Assembly: GCA_017578085.1 (NCBI GenBank)
Contig: PKQR01000004.1
Span: 1-45,212, forward strand
DNA from: Bacillota bacterium
GTDB lineage: Bacteria; Bacillota; Limnochordia; Limnochordales; ZCTH02-B6
DNA: 45,212 nt
Direction: 5' to 3'
Part shown: in pieces, positions 1-7,754 of the stretch
Layout: each line of letters begins with the position of its first letter
Position numbering within the stretch: the first letter of the stretch is position 1
Program-made: the position numbers and the translations under genes
Notes under the pieces: model-generated
The model's database searches: none
Seen by the model: the letters and a program-made list of their open reading frames with translations, nothing else
Told to the model about the DNA's origin: nothing

Positions 1-415
1 GCGGCAAGACCCAGATGCCGTCCGCGTCGTCGCCGACCTTGAGCTCCGCTTCGGAGCACAACATTCCCTCAGACAGCACGCCCCGGAAGGTGGCCGCCTC
101 AATGCGGCGGCCGCCGGGCAACACGCTTCCCGGCAGCGCCACCGGTACGCGATCGCCCACCTTTAGGTTGGTAGCCCCGGTCACCACGGTGTGCAGCCCT
201 TTGCCCACATCCACCTGGCACACCAGGAGGTTGTCCGCCGCCGGGTGGCGATCGATCTGACGCACTTCGCCGACCACGATGCCCGCGAGCTCAGGCGGAG
301 CCAGGCGCTCTAGGGTTTCCACCTTGACGCCCGCCATCGTCAGGCGATCCGCCAGTTCCTCCACCGGCCACGGGATGTCCACGTAATCCATCAACCAGCG
401 GTACGAAACGCGCAC
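1..415 (-). CDS. pheT: Phenylalanyl-tRNA synthetase beta subunit, N-terminal part (cut by window edge)
   Basis: This is the beginning of the beta subunit of the heterotetrameric class II synthetase that charges tRNA-Phe in the cytoplasm. About 138 residues are visible and the rest lies beyond base 1. The reading begins MRVSYRWLMDYVDIPW, the typical PheT start. It continues into the EMAP/OB-fold tRNA-binding domain at roughly residues 40-138, where IVVGEV, HPAADNLLVCQVDVG and VVTGATNL match the family. The start is GTG at 415, 15 bases after the pheS stop, so the two subunits are translated from one message under the T-box upstream of pheS. The frame is open to the edge with no damage visible. 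Confidence 0.95.
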   Translation of the reverse strand, partial: MRVSYRWLMDYVDIPWPVEELADRLTMAGVKVETLERLAPPELAGIVVGEVRQIDRHPAADNLLVCQVDVGKGLHTVVTGATNLKVGDRVPVALPGSVLPGGRRIEAATFRGVLSEGMLCSEAELKVGDDADGIWVLP

Positions 416-430
416 GCTCCGGTCACCACC

Positions 431-1450
<1,020 letters not shown>

Positions 1451-1503
1451 TCATCCTCTCTCTAAGACTGCTTACCAAACTTCCCCCGGCGAACCGCCGG
1501 GGC

Positions 1504-1537
1504 AAAGAAAAAAGCCTTCCGTCAAGGGACGGAAGGC
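1504..1537 (-). terminator. Intrinsic terminator of the pheS T-box
   Basis: A perfect 10-bp stem (GCCTTCCGTC / GACGGAAGGC) with loop CCTT is followed on the minus strand by TTTTTTCTTTG. It is the off-state structure that competes with the T-box antiterminator. Confidence 0.9.
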
Positions 1538-1765
1538 GACTCTCCCGCGGTACCACCCTTATTAGCCCGCGCCCGACGCGCGGACTCCCTCGTTGTTCCC
1601 CTGTAACGGGAGGACCCGGCTCAGCCTACTGGGCCCGCGACAACGAGCCGTTCAGCCTGCGGCTTGGGAGCGAACTTCAGCCGCCCGCGTTCCGAGGAGC
1701 GCTTCCAGTCTGCGGCACTCCCTCCCTGGCGGTGCCTGGCGGCCTACTCCTCTCCCGCATTGCCT
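1504..1765 (-). promoter_or_regulatory. T-box riboswitch of pheST (tRNA-Phe sensing, specifier TTC)
   Basis: On the minus strand the canonical T-box sequence AGGGTGGTACCGCG lies at 1558-1545. It is followed by a terminator hairpin at 1537-1514 and a T-rich run down to 1504. Stem I begins near 1765 with AGGCAATGCGGGAGAGGAGT, including the GAGTA element. Its closing strand reads CTGAAG-TTC-GCTCCC, in which GGGAG pairs with CTCCC. That places TTC, a Phe codon, in the specifier position at 1674-1672. The same layout in the thrS leader gives ACC. Known mechanism: uncharged tRNA-Phe binds and stabilises the antiterminator so that pheST is transcribed. Confidence 0.95.
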
Positions 1766-1833
1766 TTCTGGTGTCTGTCACGTTCGATGAGCGGCAGGAC
1801 CGTCGAACCCTGTCTCACCAACGCCTAGGCTGG

Positions 1834-1929
1834 CTACCTCACCAACGCCTTGAACTGACGGTACAGCAAGTACGCGGTGACCGAACCCGTGGACTCAAAC
1901 AGCCTCCAAAAGAAGTCGGCGGTGAGCAT
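1834..1929 (-). CDS. YqzL-like small protein (31 aa)
   Basis: This short reading frame begins MLTADFFWRLFESTGSV and ends YRQFKALVR before TAG. It resembles the YqzL-like family, tiny Bacillota proteins with the pattern DFFWKLFExTGSxxAYLLYK; the function is unknown to me. The start is ATG at 1929, with AGGTGGG about 10 bases upstream. The gene lies between the promoter at 1977-2006 and stem I of the pheS T-box. It therefore accounts for the otherwise unexplained ~200 nt 5' part of the leader, and it would be transcribed before the T-box decision. In Bacillus subtilis yqzL lies near recO, so this position is different. The call rests on sequence pattern recognition, not a search. Confidence 0.72.
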   Translation of the reverse strand: MLTADFFWRLFESTGSVTAYLLYRQFKALVR

Positions 1930-1976
1930 GGTGGACAATCCCACCTTCCCAGCGGTCTAGGTCCCTCGGTGCGCCC

Positions 1977-2006
1977 ATTATATCATAGGGCGCGAAGGGG
2001 TTACAA
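1977..2006 (-). promoter_or_regulatory. Promoter of yqzL-like / pheST unit
   Basis: On the minus strand, TTGTAA (2006-2001), an 18-base spacer and a perfect TATAAT (1982-1977) form a sigma-A type promoter. The -35 box overlaps the stop codon of the upstream RNA methyltransferase gene. Confidence 0.75.
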
Positions 2007-2801
2007 CCGACCGCCTGTGCCCATGCGGCGTTGCCGCATGGCCTCAAACAGCAGCACAGCCCCCGTTACAGCGGCGTTTAGGGACTCCACCCCAGGCGCC
2101 ATGGGAAGATGCACCACGCGCGCCGCGGCTGCCAAAAGCTCCGGGCAGATCCCGTGGGCTTCGCTGCCGATCACAAGGGCGAAAGGCTGCCGCCAGTCCA
2201 TGGCCGCATAATCGGTGGCTCCCCGAGCGTCGGCCGCCACCAGCGTCAGGCCCAAAGCCCGCACGCCCGCGATGGCCTCTGCCGGCGAAAGCCGCTGGCG
2301 GTGGGGGACCAAGAAGAGCGTGCCCATGGACGCCCGCAACGCCTTTGGCTCATACAGGTCCGCGCTGCCCGAAAGCGTCCAGATGGCAGCCCCCGTGGCC
2401 GCCGCCGTGCGCACCAGGGTGCCGAGGTTGCCGGGGTCGCCGAGCCGGTCGGCGATGACCAAAGCCGTGCAGCCGGCAAACTCAGCCTGGCTCGCCTCCT
2501 GCATGGCGGCCACCGCCACAATGCCCTGCGGCTCCTGGGTGTCGCTCATGTGGCGCAGGACGCGCTCGTCTACCGCTTGGACAGGCACGGCCCGCTCGCG
2601 CAGCGACTGCACCAGGCGCCGCCCGCGCTCGCTGTCGGCCAGCCCAGGCACGACAAACACTTCCTTCAGTCGCGCCCCGGCCGCGAGCGCCGTCTCGATG
2701 AGGCGCACGCCTTCGAGCAGGCACAACCCGCGCGCCCGCCGCTCCGCCGCCCGGTGCAACGCCCGGACCGCCTTGACGCGCGGGTTGGCGGTGCTGGTCA
2801 A
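2001..2801 (-). CDS. SpoU/TrmH family RNA 2'-O-methyltransferase
   Basis: This predicted SAM-dependent 2'-O-ribose methyltransferase of the SPOUT class acts on rRNA or tRNA. The N-terminal ~95 residues resemble the SpoU substrate-binding domain (TANPRVKAVRALHR, LLEGVRLIETAL). The catalytic knot domain carries motif 1 (NLGTLVRTAAATGA), motif 2 (FALVIGSEAHGI) and motif 3 (LPMAPGVESLNAAVTGAVLL). The chosen start is TTG at 2801, because GAGGGGG lies about 5 bases upstream. The frame stays open to 2843, but that longer start has no good ribosome site. Its place between rplT and pheS matches ysgA of Bacillus. The specific target nucleotide cannot be told. Confidence 0.88.
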   Translation of the reverse strand: MTSTANPRVKAVRALHRAAERRARGLCLLEGVRLIETALAAGARLKEVFVVPGLADSERGRRLVQSLRERAVPVQAVDERVLRHMSDTQEPQGIVAVAAMQEASQAEFAGCTALVIADRLGDPGNLGTLVRTAAATGAAIWTLSGSADLYEPKALRASMGTLFLVPHRQRLSPAEAIAGVRALGLTLVAADARGATDYAAMDWRQPFALVIGSEAHGICPELLAAAARVVHLPMAPGVESLNAAVTGAVLLFEAMRQRRMGTGGRL

Positions 2802-2843
2802 TACCGCCCCCTCATTGGGCCTCACCGGCCCCCCTCCCCACAC

Positions 2844-2875
2844 AATAAAGAAAGCACCCGGACGCCCGAGTGCTT
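2844..2875 (-). terminator. Terminator after infC-rpmI-rplT
   Basis: A 10-bp stem (AAGCACTCGG / CCGGGTGCTT, one G-T pair) with a four-base loop is followed on the minus strand by TCTTTATT. It ends the ribosomal operon ahead of the methyltransferase gene. Confidence 0.85.
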
Positions 2876-2945
2876 CAGGGCTGCGCTAGCGTAACCCTCG
2901 TCAGGTACGCGTGTGCGTTTCCCCTCTCCAGCCTGGCCTTGCGGT

Positions 2946-3305
2946 TTAGAGCCCCAGCTGCTGCCGGGCTACGTTGACCAGCTCGCCGAAGGCCTGTTGG
3001 TCGTTGACGGCTAAATCCGCCAGCATCTTGCGGTCCACCGCCACGCCCGCCTTGTGCAGGCCGTTGATGAGACGGCTGTAGGACAGGCCCTGGCTGCGCG
3101 CGGCCGCATTGATGCGGGCGATCCACAAGCGCCGGAACTCGCGCTTGCGGTTGCGCCGGTCCCGGTACGCATACACCAGCGACTTGAGCACCTGCTGGTT
3201 GGCCGCGCGGTACGTCTTGCTCTTGCGGCCCCAGTAGCCCTTGGCCAGCTTCAGGATTTTCTTATGGCGGCGCCGGGTAACGACGCCCCCCTTTACCCTC
3301 GACAC
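2946..3305 (-). CDS. rplT: 50S ribosomal protein L20
   Basis: L20 is a primary assembly protein of the large ribosomal subunit and, in Bacillota, often the autogenous repressor of its own operon. The 119 residues match the family closely: basic N-terminus ([22 protein letters not shown]), the long helix with [16 protein letters not shown], and the globular C-terminal half with [12 protein letters not shown]. The start is GTG at 3305 with GGAGGT nine bases upstream. It is the last gene of infC-rpmI-rplT and is followed by an intrinsic terminator. Confidence 0.98.
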   Translation of the reverse strand: MSRVKGGVVTRRRHKKILKLAKGYWGRKSKTYRAANQQVLKSLVYAYRDRRNRKREFRRLWIARINAAARSQGLSYSRLINGLHKAGVAVDRKMLADLAVNDQQAFGELVNVARQQLGL

Positions 3306-3341
3306 CTCTACCGTACCTCCCCGAAAAAGCGCGGCAAAGCT

Positions 3342-3539
3342 TTACGCGTAGGGCAGAAGCTGCCGGACACGGCGCTGCTCGGCTGGGCTCAGCACGGCCG
3401 CCTGGCGAAGGCGACGCTTGCGCCGAGAAGGCTTGTGCTCCAGCAAATGGCTGCGAAAGGCGCGGTTCTTCATGAACTTGCCGCTGCCAGTCCTCTTGAA
3501 GCGCTTAGCCGCGCCCCGGTGGGTCTTGAGCTTAGGCAC
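3342..3539 (-). CDS. rpmI: 50S ribosomal protein L35
   Basis: This small, very basic large-subunit protein has 65 residues, the usual length. It begins MPKLKTHRGAAKRFKRTGSG and carries RAFRSHLLEHKPSRRKRRLR, the family signature. The start is GTG at 3539, preceded by AGGAGG with a 7-base spacer. It sits between infC and rplT with short gaps of 27 and 36 bases, so the three genes form one operon. Confidence 0.98.
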   Translation of the reverse strand: MPKLKTHRGAAKRFKRTGSGKFMKNRAFRSHLLEHKPSRRKRRLRQAAVLSPAEQRRVRQLLPYA

Positions 3540-3566
3540 CGGAGTTCCTCCTCACAGTTGCGACGG

Positions 3567-4115
3567 TTACGATCCTTGCGGGGCAGCCTGCACCTTGGCC
3601 TCCTGCTGCTGCTTGGGCGCCAAGATCATGATCATCTGACGCCCCTCAAGCCGCGGCGGGCGCTCGACCAGCGCGACGCCCTGCAGCTGGTTGGCCAGAT
3701 CCACGAGCTTGTCGCGGGCCAGGTCCGCATGGACGATTTCACGGCCCCGGAACCGCACCGCGATCTTGACCTTGTCCCCATCGCGCAGGAACCGCTCCGC
3801 GTTGCGCAGTTTGATCTGGAAATCGTGGGTGTCAATCTTCGGGGTCATGCGCAGTTCCTTGACGGTGATGGCCTTCTGCTTCTTCCGCACGTCCCGTTCG
3901 CGCTTGCTCTGCTCGTAGCGGAACTTGCCGTAGTCCATGATGCGGCAAACGGGCGGCTGGGCGTTGGGGGCCACTTCCACCAGGTCAAGATTGCGCTCCT
4001 GCGCCAGTAACAGGGCTTCCCGGATGGGCATGATGCCGAGCTGCTCACCCTCGGGGCTGATCACCCGGACCTCGCGCACCCGGATCTCCCCGTTGACCCG
4101 CAAATCTCTGCTAAT
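3567..4115 (-). CDS. infC: Translation initiation factor IF-3 (ATT start codon)
   Basis: IF-3 binds the 30S subunit, blocks early 50S joining and enforces correct start codons. The frame reads (M)SRDLRVNGEIRVREVRVI, the normal IF-3 N-terminus, only if translation begins at ATT (4115-4113). A strong GGAGGTGA site stands six bases upstream. The first conventional codon, TTG at 4103, would remove four family-typical residues and lacks a well-spaced site. The N-domain runs to about residue 75, the linker includes ERDVRKKQKAI, and the C-domain holds KELRMTPKIDTHDFQIK and FRGREIVH. Use of AUU/AUC/AUA starts in infC is known and gives autoregulation, because IF-3 rejects such codons. Length is 182 residues. 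Confidence 0.96.
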   Translation of the reverse strand: MSRDLRVNGEIRVREVRVISPEGEQLGIMPIREALLLAQERNLDLVEVAPNAQPPVCRIMDYGKFRYEQSKRERDVRKKQKAITVKELRMTPKIDTHDFQIKLRNAERFLRDGDKVKIAVRFRGREIVHADLARDKLVDLANQLQGVALVERPPRLEGRQMIMILAPKQQQEAKVQAAPQGS

Positions 4116-4121
4116 GTTCTA

Positions 4122-4129
4122 TCACCTCC
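4122..4129 (-). promoter_or_regulatory. Strong ribosome binding site deciding the infC ATT start
   Basis: GGAGGTGA on the minus strand is complementary to the 16S 3' end and lies six bases before ATT at 4115. It fixes the start in place of the downstream TTG. Confidence 0.9.
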
Positions 4130-4411
4130 ACATTCTCTCCCGAGCGCCCCGAGGCGCCCCTCGGCAACGACAAAAGCGGGTGCATACGCGCACCCGCTTT
4201 TTGGCCCGTTACCAATCGACATGTCGATCTTCGCGGACGGCCTTCATCGCAACCCTGGGAACAACCTCCCGCGGCGTTCCAGGGTGAGAAGCGGGGCGCG
4301 CTTCTGCTTGTCTGAGGCTTCTGTCCTTTGCCGTTTGCCCGCTGGCGCATCGGCGCCAGCGTCCTGCCCGGATGGGGGATCACGTGTTCCCCCATCGTTT
4401 CAAGCGGTGCT
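4130..4411 (-). promoter_or_regulatory. infC operon leader with attenuator, L20-leader-like
   Basis: About 280 nt separate the promoter from infC. On the minus strand the leader holds a hairpin at its 5' end (ATGGGGGA...TCCCCCAT), a second (CTGGCG...CGCCAG) and, near its end, a 12-bp GC-rich stem followed by TTTTGTCGTT at 4202-4168. In Bacillus and relatives this operon is controlled by an L20-binding leader that drives premature termination. The position and architecture fit, but I cannot confirm the L20-binding pseudoknot by eye. A 109-codon frame through it has no family likeness and is taken as non-coding. Confidence 0.7.
4168..4202 (-). terminator. Attenuator hairpin in the infC leader
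   Basis: Minus-strand stem AAAAGCGGGTGC / GCACCCGCTTTT (12 bp) has loop GCGTAT and is followed by GTCGTTG. The uridine run is short, so termination may be partial or regulated. Confidence 0.7.
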
Positions 4412-4440
4412 AGTATACCATAGCCCGCTTGGACCGTCAA
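4412..4440 (-). promoter_or_regulatory. Promoter of infC-rpmI-rplT
   Basis: TTGACG (4440-4435), a 17-base spacer and TATACT (4417-4412) on the minus strand match the sigma-A consensus closely. The -35 element contains the thrS stop codon (4439-4437), so the operon promoter starts inside the end of thrS. Confidence 0.88.
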
Positions 4441-6368
4441 TCCAGGCTGCGGGTTTCGATTTCGTGCCGGATCCGCTCGATGAAAGCCGCCAGGGGCATG
4501 CTGCCCTGGTCGCCGGCCCGGCGGTGACGCACCGCCACCGTGCCGGCCTCCACCTCCTTGCTGCCCACGACCAGCATATATGGGACCTTCTGCACCTGGG
4601 CATCGCGGATCTTGTACCCGATCTTCTCGTTGCGGTCATCGAGCTCGGCGCGGATGCCCGCCTTGACCAGTTCCTCCCGCACCTTGGCGGCATAGGCCAC
4701 GTGGTCGCTGCCGATGGGCAGCACGCGGACCTGCACCGGCGCCAGCCACACGGGGAACGCGCCGGCGAAGTGCTCCACCAGAATCCCAATGAACCGCTCC
4801 AGGGTGCCCATGATGGCCCGGTGGATCATGACCGGCCGCTTGTGGCTGCCGTCCCGGTCTACGTAGTACAGGTCAAACCGCTCGGGGAACTGGAAGTCCA
4901 ACTGTACCGTGGCGCACTGCCACTTGCGCCCGAGGGCGTCGGTGACGTCAAAGTCCAGTTTGGGCCCGTAGAACGCCCCGTCCTTGGGGTTGACGGTGTA
5001 CTCGCGGCCCGCGGCCTCCAGCGCCCGCACCAGGGCGGCCTCGGCCTTTTCCCAGGTTTCCAGTGAACCCATGTACTCGTCGGGGCGGGTGGACAACTTG
5101 ATGGTGTACTTCATCCCGAAGGCGCTATAGACCGCGTCGACCAGCTCCAGCACTTCCCGGATCTGCTCTTCGATCTGGTCTTCCCGCAGGAAAATGTGGG
5201 CGTCGTCCTGGTGCATCCCCCGCACGCGTAAGGCCCCGTGCAGCGTCCCGGACGCCTCAAACCGGGCCAGCGGCCCGTACTCGGCGAACTTGACCGGCAG
5301 ATCCCGGTAGGAGTGGACCTTCTGGCTGTAAAGGAGGCAGTGGCCGGGGCAGTTCATAGGCTTGACGCCCATGCGCTCGCCGCCTGCGTCAATGAGAAAC
5401 ATGTTGTCCTTGTAGTGCTGCCAGTGGCCCGACGTCTCCCACAGGGTCGTACGGTAGATCCAGGGCGTGCTCACCTCAAGATACCCGCGCGGCTCCTGCA
5501 GCTCCCGGGAAAAGTCCACCAGCGTCCGGTACAGCTGGTAGCCCTTGGGGTGCCAGAAGACGAAGCCCGGCGCTTCCTCCCGGAAGCTGAAAAGGTCCAG
5601 CTCCCGCCCGAGCCGGCGGTGGTCCCGGCGCTCGGCCTCGGCCAGCATCTCGAGGTAGCGGTCCAGCTCCTCCTGGGTCGGAAACGCCGTGCCGTAGATG
5701 CGCTGGAGCATGGGACGCTTGCTGTCGCCCCGCCAGTAGGCGCCGGCCACGCTGCGCAGGGCGAAAGCCTTGATGCGGCCTGTCGAGGGGATATGCGGGC
5801 CGCGGCAGAGATCGATGAACTCCCCCTGCTGGTAGAGGCTCGGCCGCGGGTCGTCCAGCTCCTCGAGGATTTCGACCTTGTAGGTCTCGCCTCGGTCGCG
5901 GAAGAACCGGATCGCCTCTTCCCGATCCATTTCCTGGCGGGAAAACGCGTAGTCTTCATTTATAATGCGCCGCATCTCGGCCGCGATCTTCTCCAGGTCC
6001 TCCGGCGTCAGCGGCCGCGGCAGGTCGAAGTCGTAGTAGAAACCGTTCTCAATGGGCGGCCCGATGGCCAGCCGCGCCTCGGGGAACAGCCGCTTGACCG
6101 CCTGGGCCATGACGTGCGCGGTGCTGTGGCGGAGCACCTCTAGGCCCGCTTCCGTCTCAGGCGTCAAGAGCTCGATCTCCGCGTCTTCTTCCAGCCGGAA
6201 AAACAGGTCGACCAGCCGCCCGTTGACGCGGGCCACCAGCGCTTCCTGTGCGATGCGCCCGCCCAGGTCCTGCGCCACCTCGCGCACGGTCGTCCCCCGC
6301 GGGTACTCCCGCACCGTGCCATCGGGCAGGCGAACCGTCACCTTGTTGACCACCTGTCCGTCCGCCAT
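4437..6368 (-). CDS. thrS: Threonyl-tRNA synthetase
   Basis: This class II synthetase charges tRNA-Thr and edits mischarged Ser. The 643 residues have the standard order: TGS domain (about 5-65, VTVRLPDGTVREYPRGTT), the editing/SAD domain (about 70-235, with HSTAHVMAQAVKRLFP), the catalytic core with zinc-site Cys in GVKPMNCPGHCLLY and motif 2 near RVRGMHQDDAHIF, then the anticodon-binding domain (PVQVRVLPIGSDHVAYA). ATG at 6368 is used because GGAAGGAG lies ten bases upstream; an in-frame GTG at 6392 is less well placed. The upstream T-box probably controls it. No terminator follows before the infC promoter, so read-through into infC is likely. Confidence 0.97.
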   Translation of the reverse strand: MADGQVVNKVTVRLPDGTVREYPRGTTVREVAQDLGGRIAQEALVARVNGRLVDLFFRLEEDAEIELLTPETEAGLEVLRHSTAHVMAQAVKRLFPEARLAIGPPIENGFYYDFDLPRPLTPEDLEKIAAEMRRIINEDYAFSRQEMDREEAIRFFRDRGETYKVEILEELDDPRPSLYQQGEFIDLCRGPHIPSTGRIKAFALRSVAGAYWRGDSKRPMLQRIYGTAFPTQEELDRYLEMLAEAERRDHRRLGRELDLFSFREEAPGFVFWHPKGYQLYRTLVDFSRELQEPRGYLEVSTPWIYRTTLWETSGHWQHYKDNMFLIDAGGERMGVKPMNCPGHCLLYSQKVHSYRDLPVKFAEYGPLARFEASGTLHGALRVRGMHQDDAHIFLREDQIEEQIREVLELVDAVYSAFGMKYTIKLSTRPDEYMGSLETWEKAEAALVRALEAAGREYTVNPKDGAFYGPKLDFDVTDALGRKWQCATVQLDFQFPERFDLYYVDRDGSHKRPVMIHRAIMGTLERFIGILVEHFAGAFPVWLAPVQVRVLPIGSDHVAYAAKVREELVKAGIRAELDDRNEKIGYKIRDAQVQKVPYMLVVGSKEVEAGTVAVRHRRAGDQGSMPLAAFIERIRHEIETRSLD

Positions 6369-6398
6369 CGCGTCCACGCTCCTTCCACACACGTCGTC

Positions 6399-6440
6399 AA
6401 AAAGAAACGGACTCCCATCCCCACGCGGGACGAGAGTCCG
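6399..6440 (-). terminator. Intrinsic terminator of the thrS T-box
   Basis: A 14-bp stem (6440-6427 with 6421-6408, two G-T pairs) is followed on the minus strand by TTTCTTTTT. It forms when tRNA-Thr is charged. Confidence 0.9.
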
Positions 6441-6664
6441 GCTCTCGCGGTTCCACCCGGCTTGGCGGCGCGCCCTAGAGCGCGGCCGCCCACCTCGTGC
6501 GGCGATAACGGTGCCGACCGGCCCGGCCTACTGGGGTGCCTGGCACCCGTTGGGCGGGCGGCTTGGAGGGGGTTTTCCAGAGCTCCGCCGGCCGGTGCTT
6601 ACAGCCTCTGGCACCGGCTCTCTGGGCGGCGGGGGCTGCTCTGTACTCGTCCTCCGCATTGCCT
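6399..6664 (-). promoter_or_regulatory. T-box riboswitch of thrS (tRNA-Thr sensing, specifier ACC)
   Basis: GGGTGGAACCGCG on the minus strand (6458-6446) is the T-box sequence. A 14-bp terminator follows. Stem I starts at about 6664 with AGGCAATGCGGAGGACGAGT, nearly the same as in the pheS leader. Its closing strand reads CTGGAAA-ACC-CCCTCC, with GGAGG pairing to CCTCC. That puts ACC, a Thr codon, in the specifier loop at 6573-6571. Uncharged tRNA-Thr should induce read-through into thrS. Confidence 0.95.
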
Positions 6665-6713
6665 TTCGCGCCGGCAGGAACGATTGTCCCCGGCTTGGCT
6701 TGGCGTCGCCACC

Positions 6714-6743
6714 ATTATAGAAGGGCGCCCCAGCCTCTGTCAA
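6714..6743 (-). promoter_or_regulatory. Promoter of thrS
   Basis: A perfect TTGACA (6743-6738) and a perfect TATAAT (6719-6714) stand 18 bases apart on the minus strand, about 50 bases before stem I of the T-box. Confidence 0.92.
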
Positions 6744-6787
6744 CGGCGATACGCCTACGGGATGTCACCGGTCCTACGCCCGCAGGA

Positions 6788-7408
6788 TCAGCCGGCGCTC
6801 TCCGCACGCAGGAGCAAGAAGGTCACACCCATCTGGCCGAGGCCGATCAGAAACCCGAGCAGCCCGCCGAGAAACACGATGGCCCTGAGCTCCCGGCCCG
6901 CCAGCCGCACGGCCAGCTCCTCCAGCTCATCTAGGTTCAGCGCTAGGATTTTTTCCGCAACGAGCGCGCCGATATCCACCCGCTCCTCGATCCGGCTGTG
7001 AACCCGGTGGATGACGGCGTCGATGAGCGCGTCGGCTTCCCGGTTGATCAAGTCCCGCAAGTACAACACCAGGGCGGCCCGCCACTGCGCAGGCAAATAC
7101 CGGCCCAGGCCGCCTTCGAGGCGCTCCTCCACGTGCCTGCTGACGGCCTGGACGAGTTCCCCCCGCAAGCCAGCCATGTCCACCCGCTTCAGGATTTCGC
7201 CGATGGAAAGGATCTCCTCCGCCAGCGCCTGCCCGACGCTGGCCGCGATGTCCGCGTGCCGGCTGGGCAGAAGGCCGTGGATGGTGACTCCCAAAAGCGG
7301 GATGCGTACTGGCCGCTTGGGGCGAAACAGCATGCGCACCGCGATCAAGTTGGTCAGCCAGCCGATGACACCCCCCACCACCGGCATGAGCCAAAAGGAC
7401 AGCGACAT
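6788..7408 (-). CDS. DUF445 family membrane protein
   Basis: This 206-residue protein is of the DUF445 (YheB-like) type. The N-terminal segment WLMPVVGGVIGWLTNLIAV is a membrane helix carrying the family's WxTNxxAV pattern, followed by MLFRPKRPVRI and PSRHADIAASVGQALAEEI. A soluble helical middle part follows, and a C-terminal membrane helix spans about residues 178-200 (FLGGLLGFLIGLGQMGVTFLLL). ATG at 7408 is chosen over the upstream frame to 7678 because family similarity begins exactly there. The function is unknown; some relatives are linked to spore or envelope proteins. It sits alone between the thrS promoter and a divergent transporter operon. Confidence 0.85.
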   Translation of the reverse strand: MSLSFWLMPVVGGVIGWLTNLIAVRMLFRPKRPVRIPLLGVTIHGLLPSRHADIAASVGQALAEEILSIGEILKRVDMAGLRGELVQAVSRHVEERLEGGLGRYLPAQWRAALVLYLRDLINREADALIDAVIHRVHSRIEERVDIGALVAEKILALNLDELEELAVRLAGRELRAIVFLGGLLGFLIGLGQMGVTFLLLRAESAG

Positions 7409-7754
7409 CTTCGGGCCACCTTTCCCCGCAGCCGGCTGGCGCCGGCGAACCGAGTTTTGATTCCGGGCCGGGGCTCGTTTCCCTGCGCCTGCTCGCCCTC
7501 GGGGCCATGCCTGCCGCATGGCCTTTCGCTGCGCGCTCGTTTGCCGTATGCCCCTAGGGACAAATGGCCATGCAGTAGGGACTTTGGGCCGTGACGGGCC
7601 AGATGTCTCTAACTGGAGAAATAGGGCAGGTAATCGCGTCGCAATTGTAGAAACTCCGACGGGGACTCGGGGATGCAAGGGAACTGGGGCGGCCCGTGCG
7701 CCCGGGCTCTAAAGACACTTTATCGTCAGAAGAGGATAAGGAGGGAGAGAGTTT
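7409..7754. other. Divergent intergenic region, 346 bases
   Basis: This separates the DUF445 gene (leftward) from the first nucleoside transporter operon (rightward). The only clear element is the ribosome site AAGGAGGGAGAG just before the ATG at 7755. I see no convincing sigma-A promoter, purine riboswitch core or small gene; promoters must lie here but do not match the consensus well. Confidence 0.6.

Noticed and set aside
1814-1850. 13-base direct repeat (CTCACCAACGCCT twice, 24 bases apart)
   Set aside because: Only two copies, one overlapping the end of the YqzL-like gene; too little to call a repeat element or operator.
4208-4225. Palindrome TCGACATGTCGA in the infC leader
   Set aside because: Short, could be chance; no matching second copy or known operator.
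4111-4440. 109-codon minus-strand frame covering the infC leader
   Set aside because: Contains the leader hairpins and the attenuator, begins inside the promoter -35 box and resembles no family.
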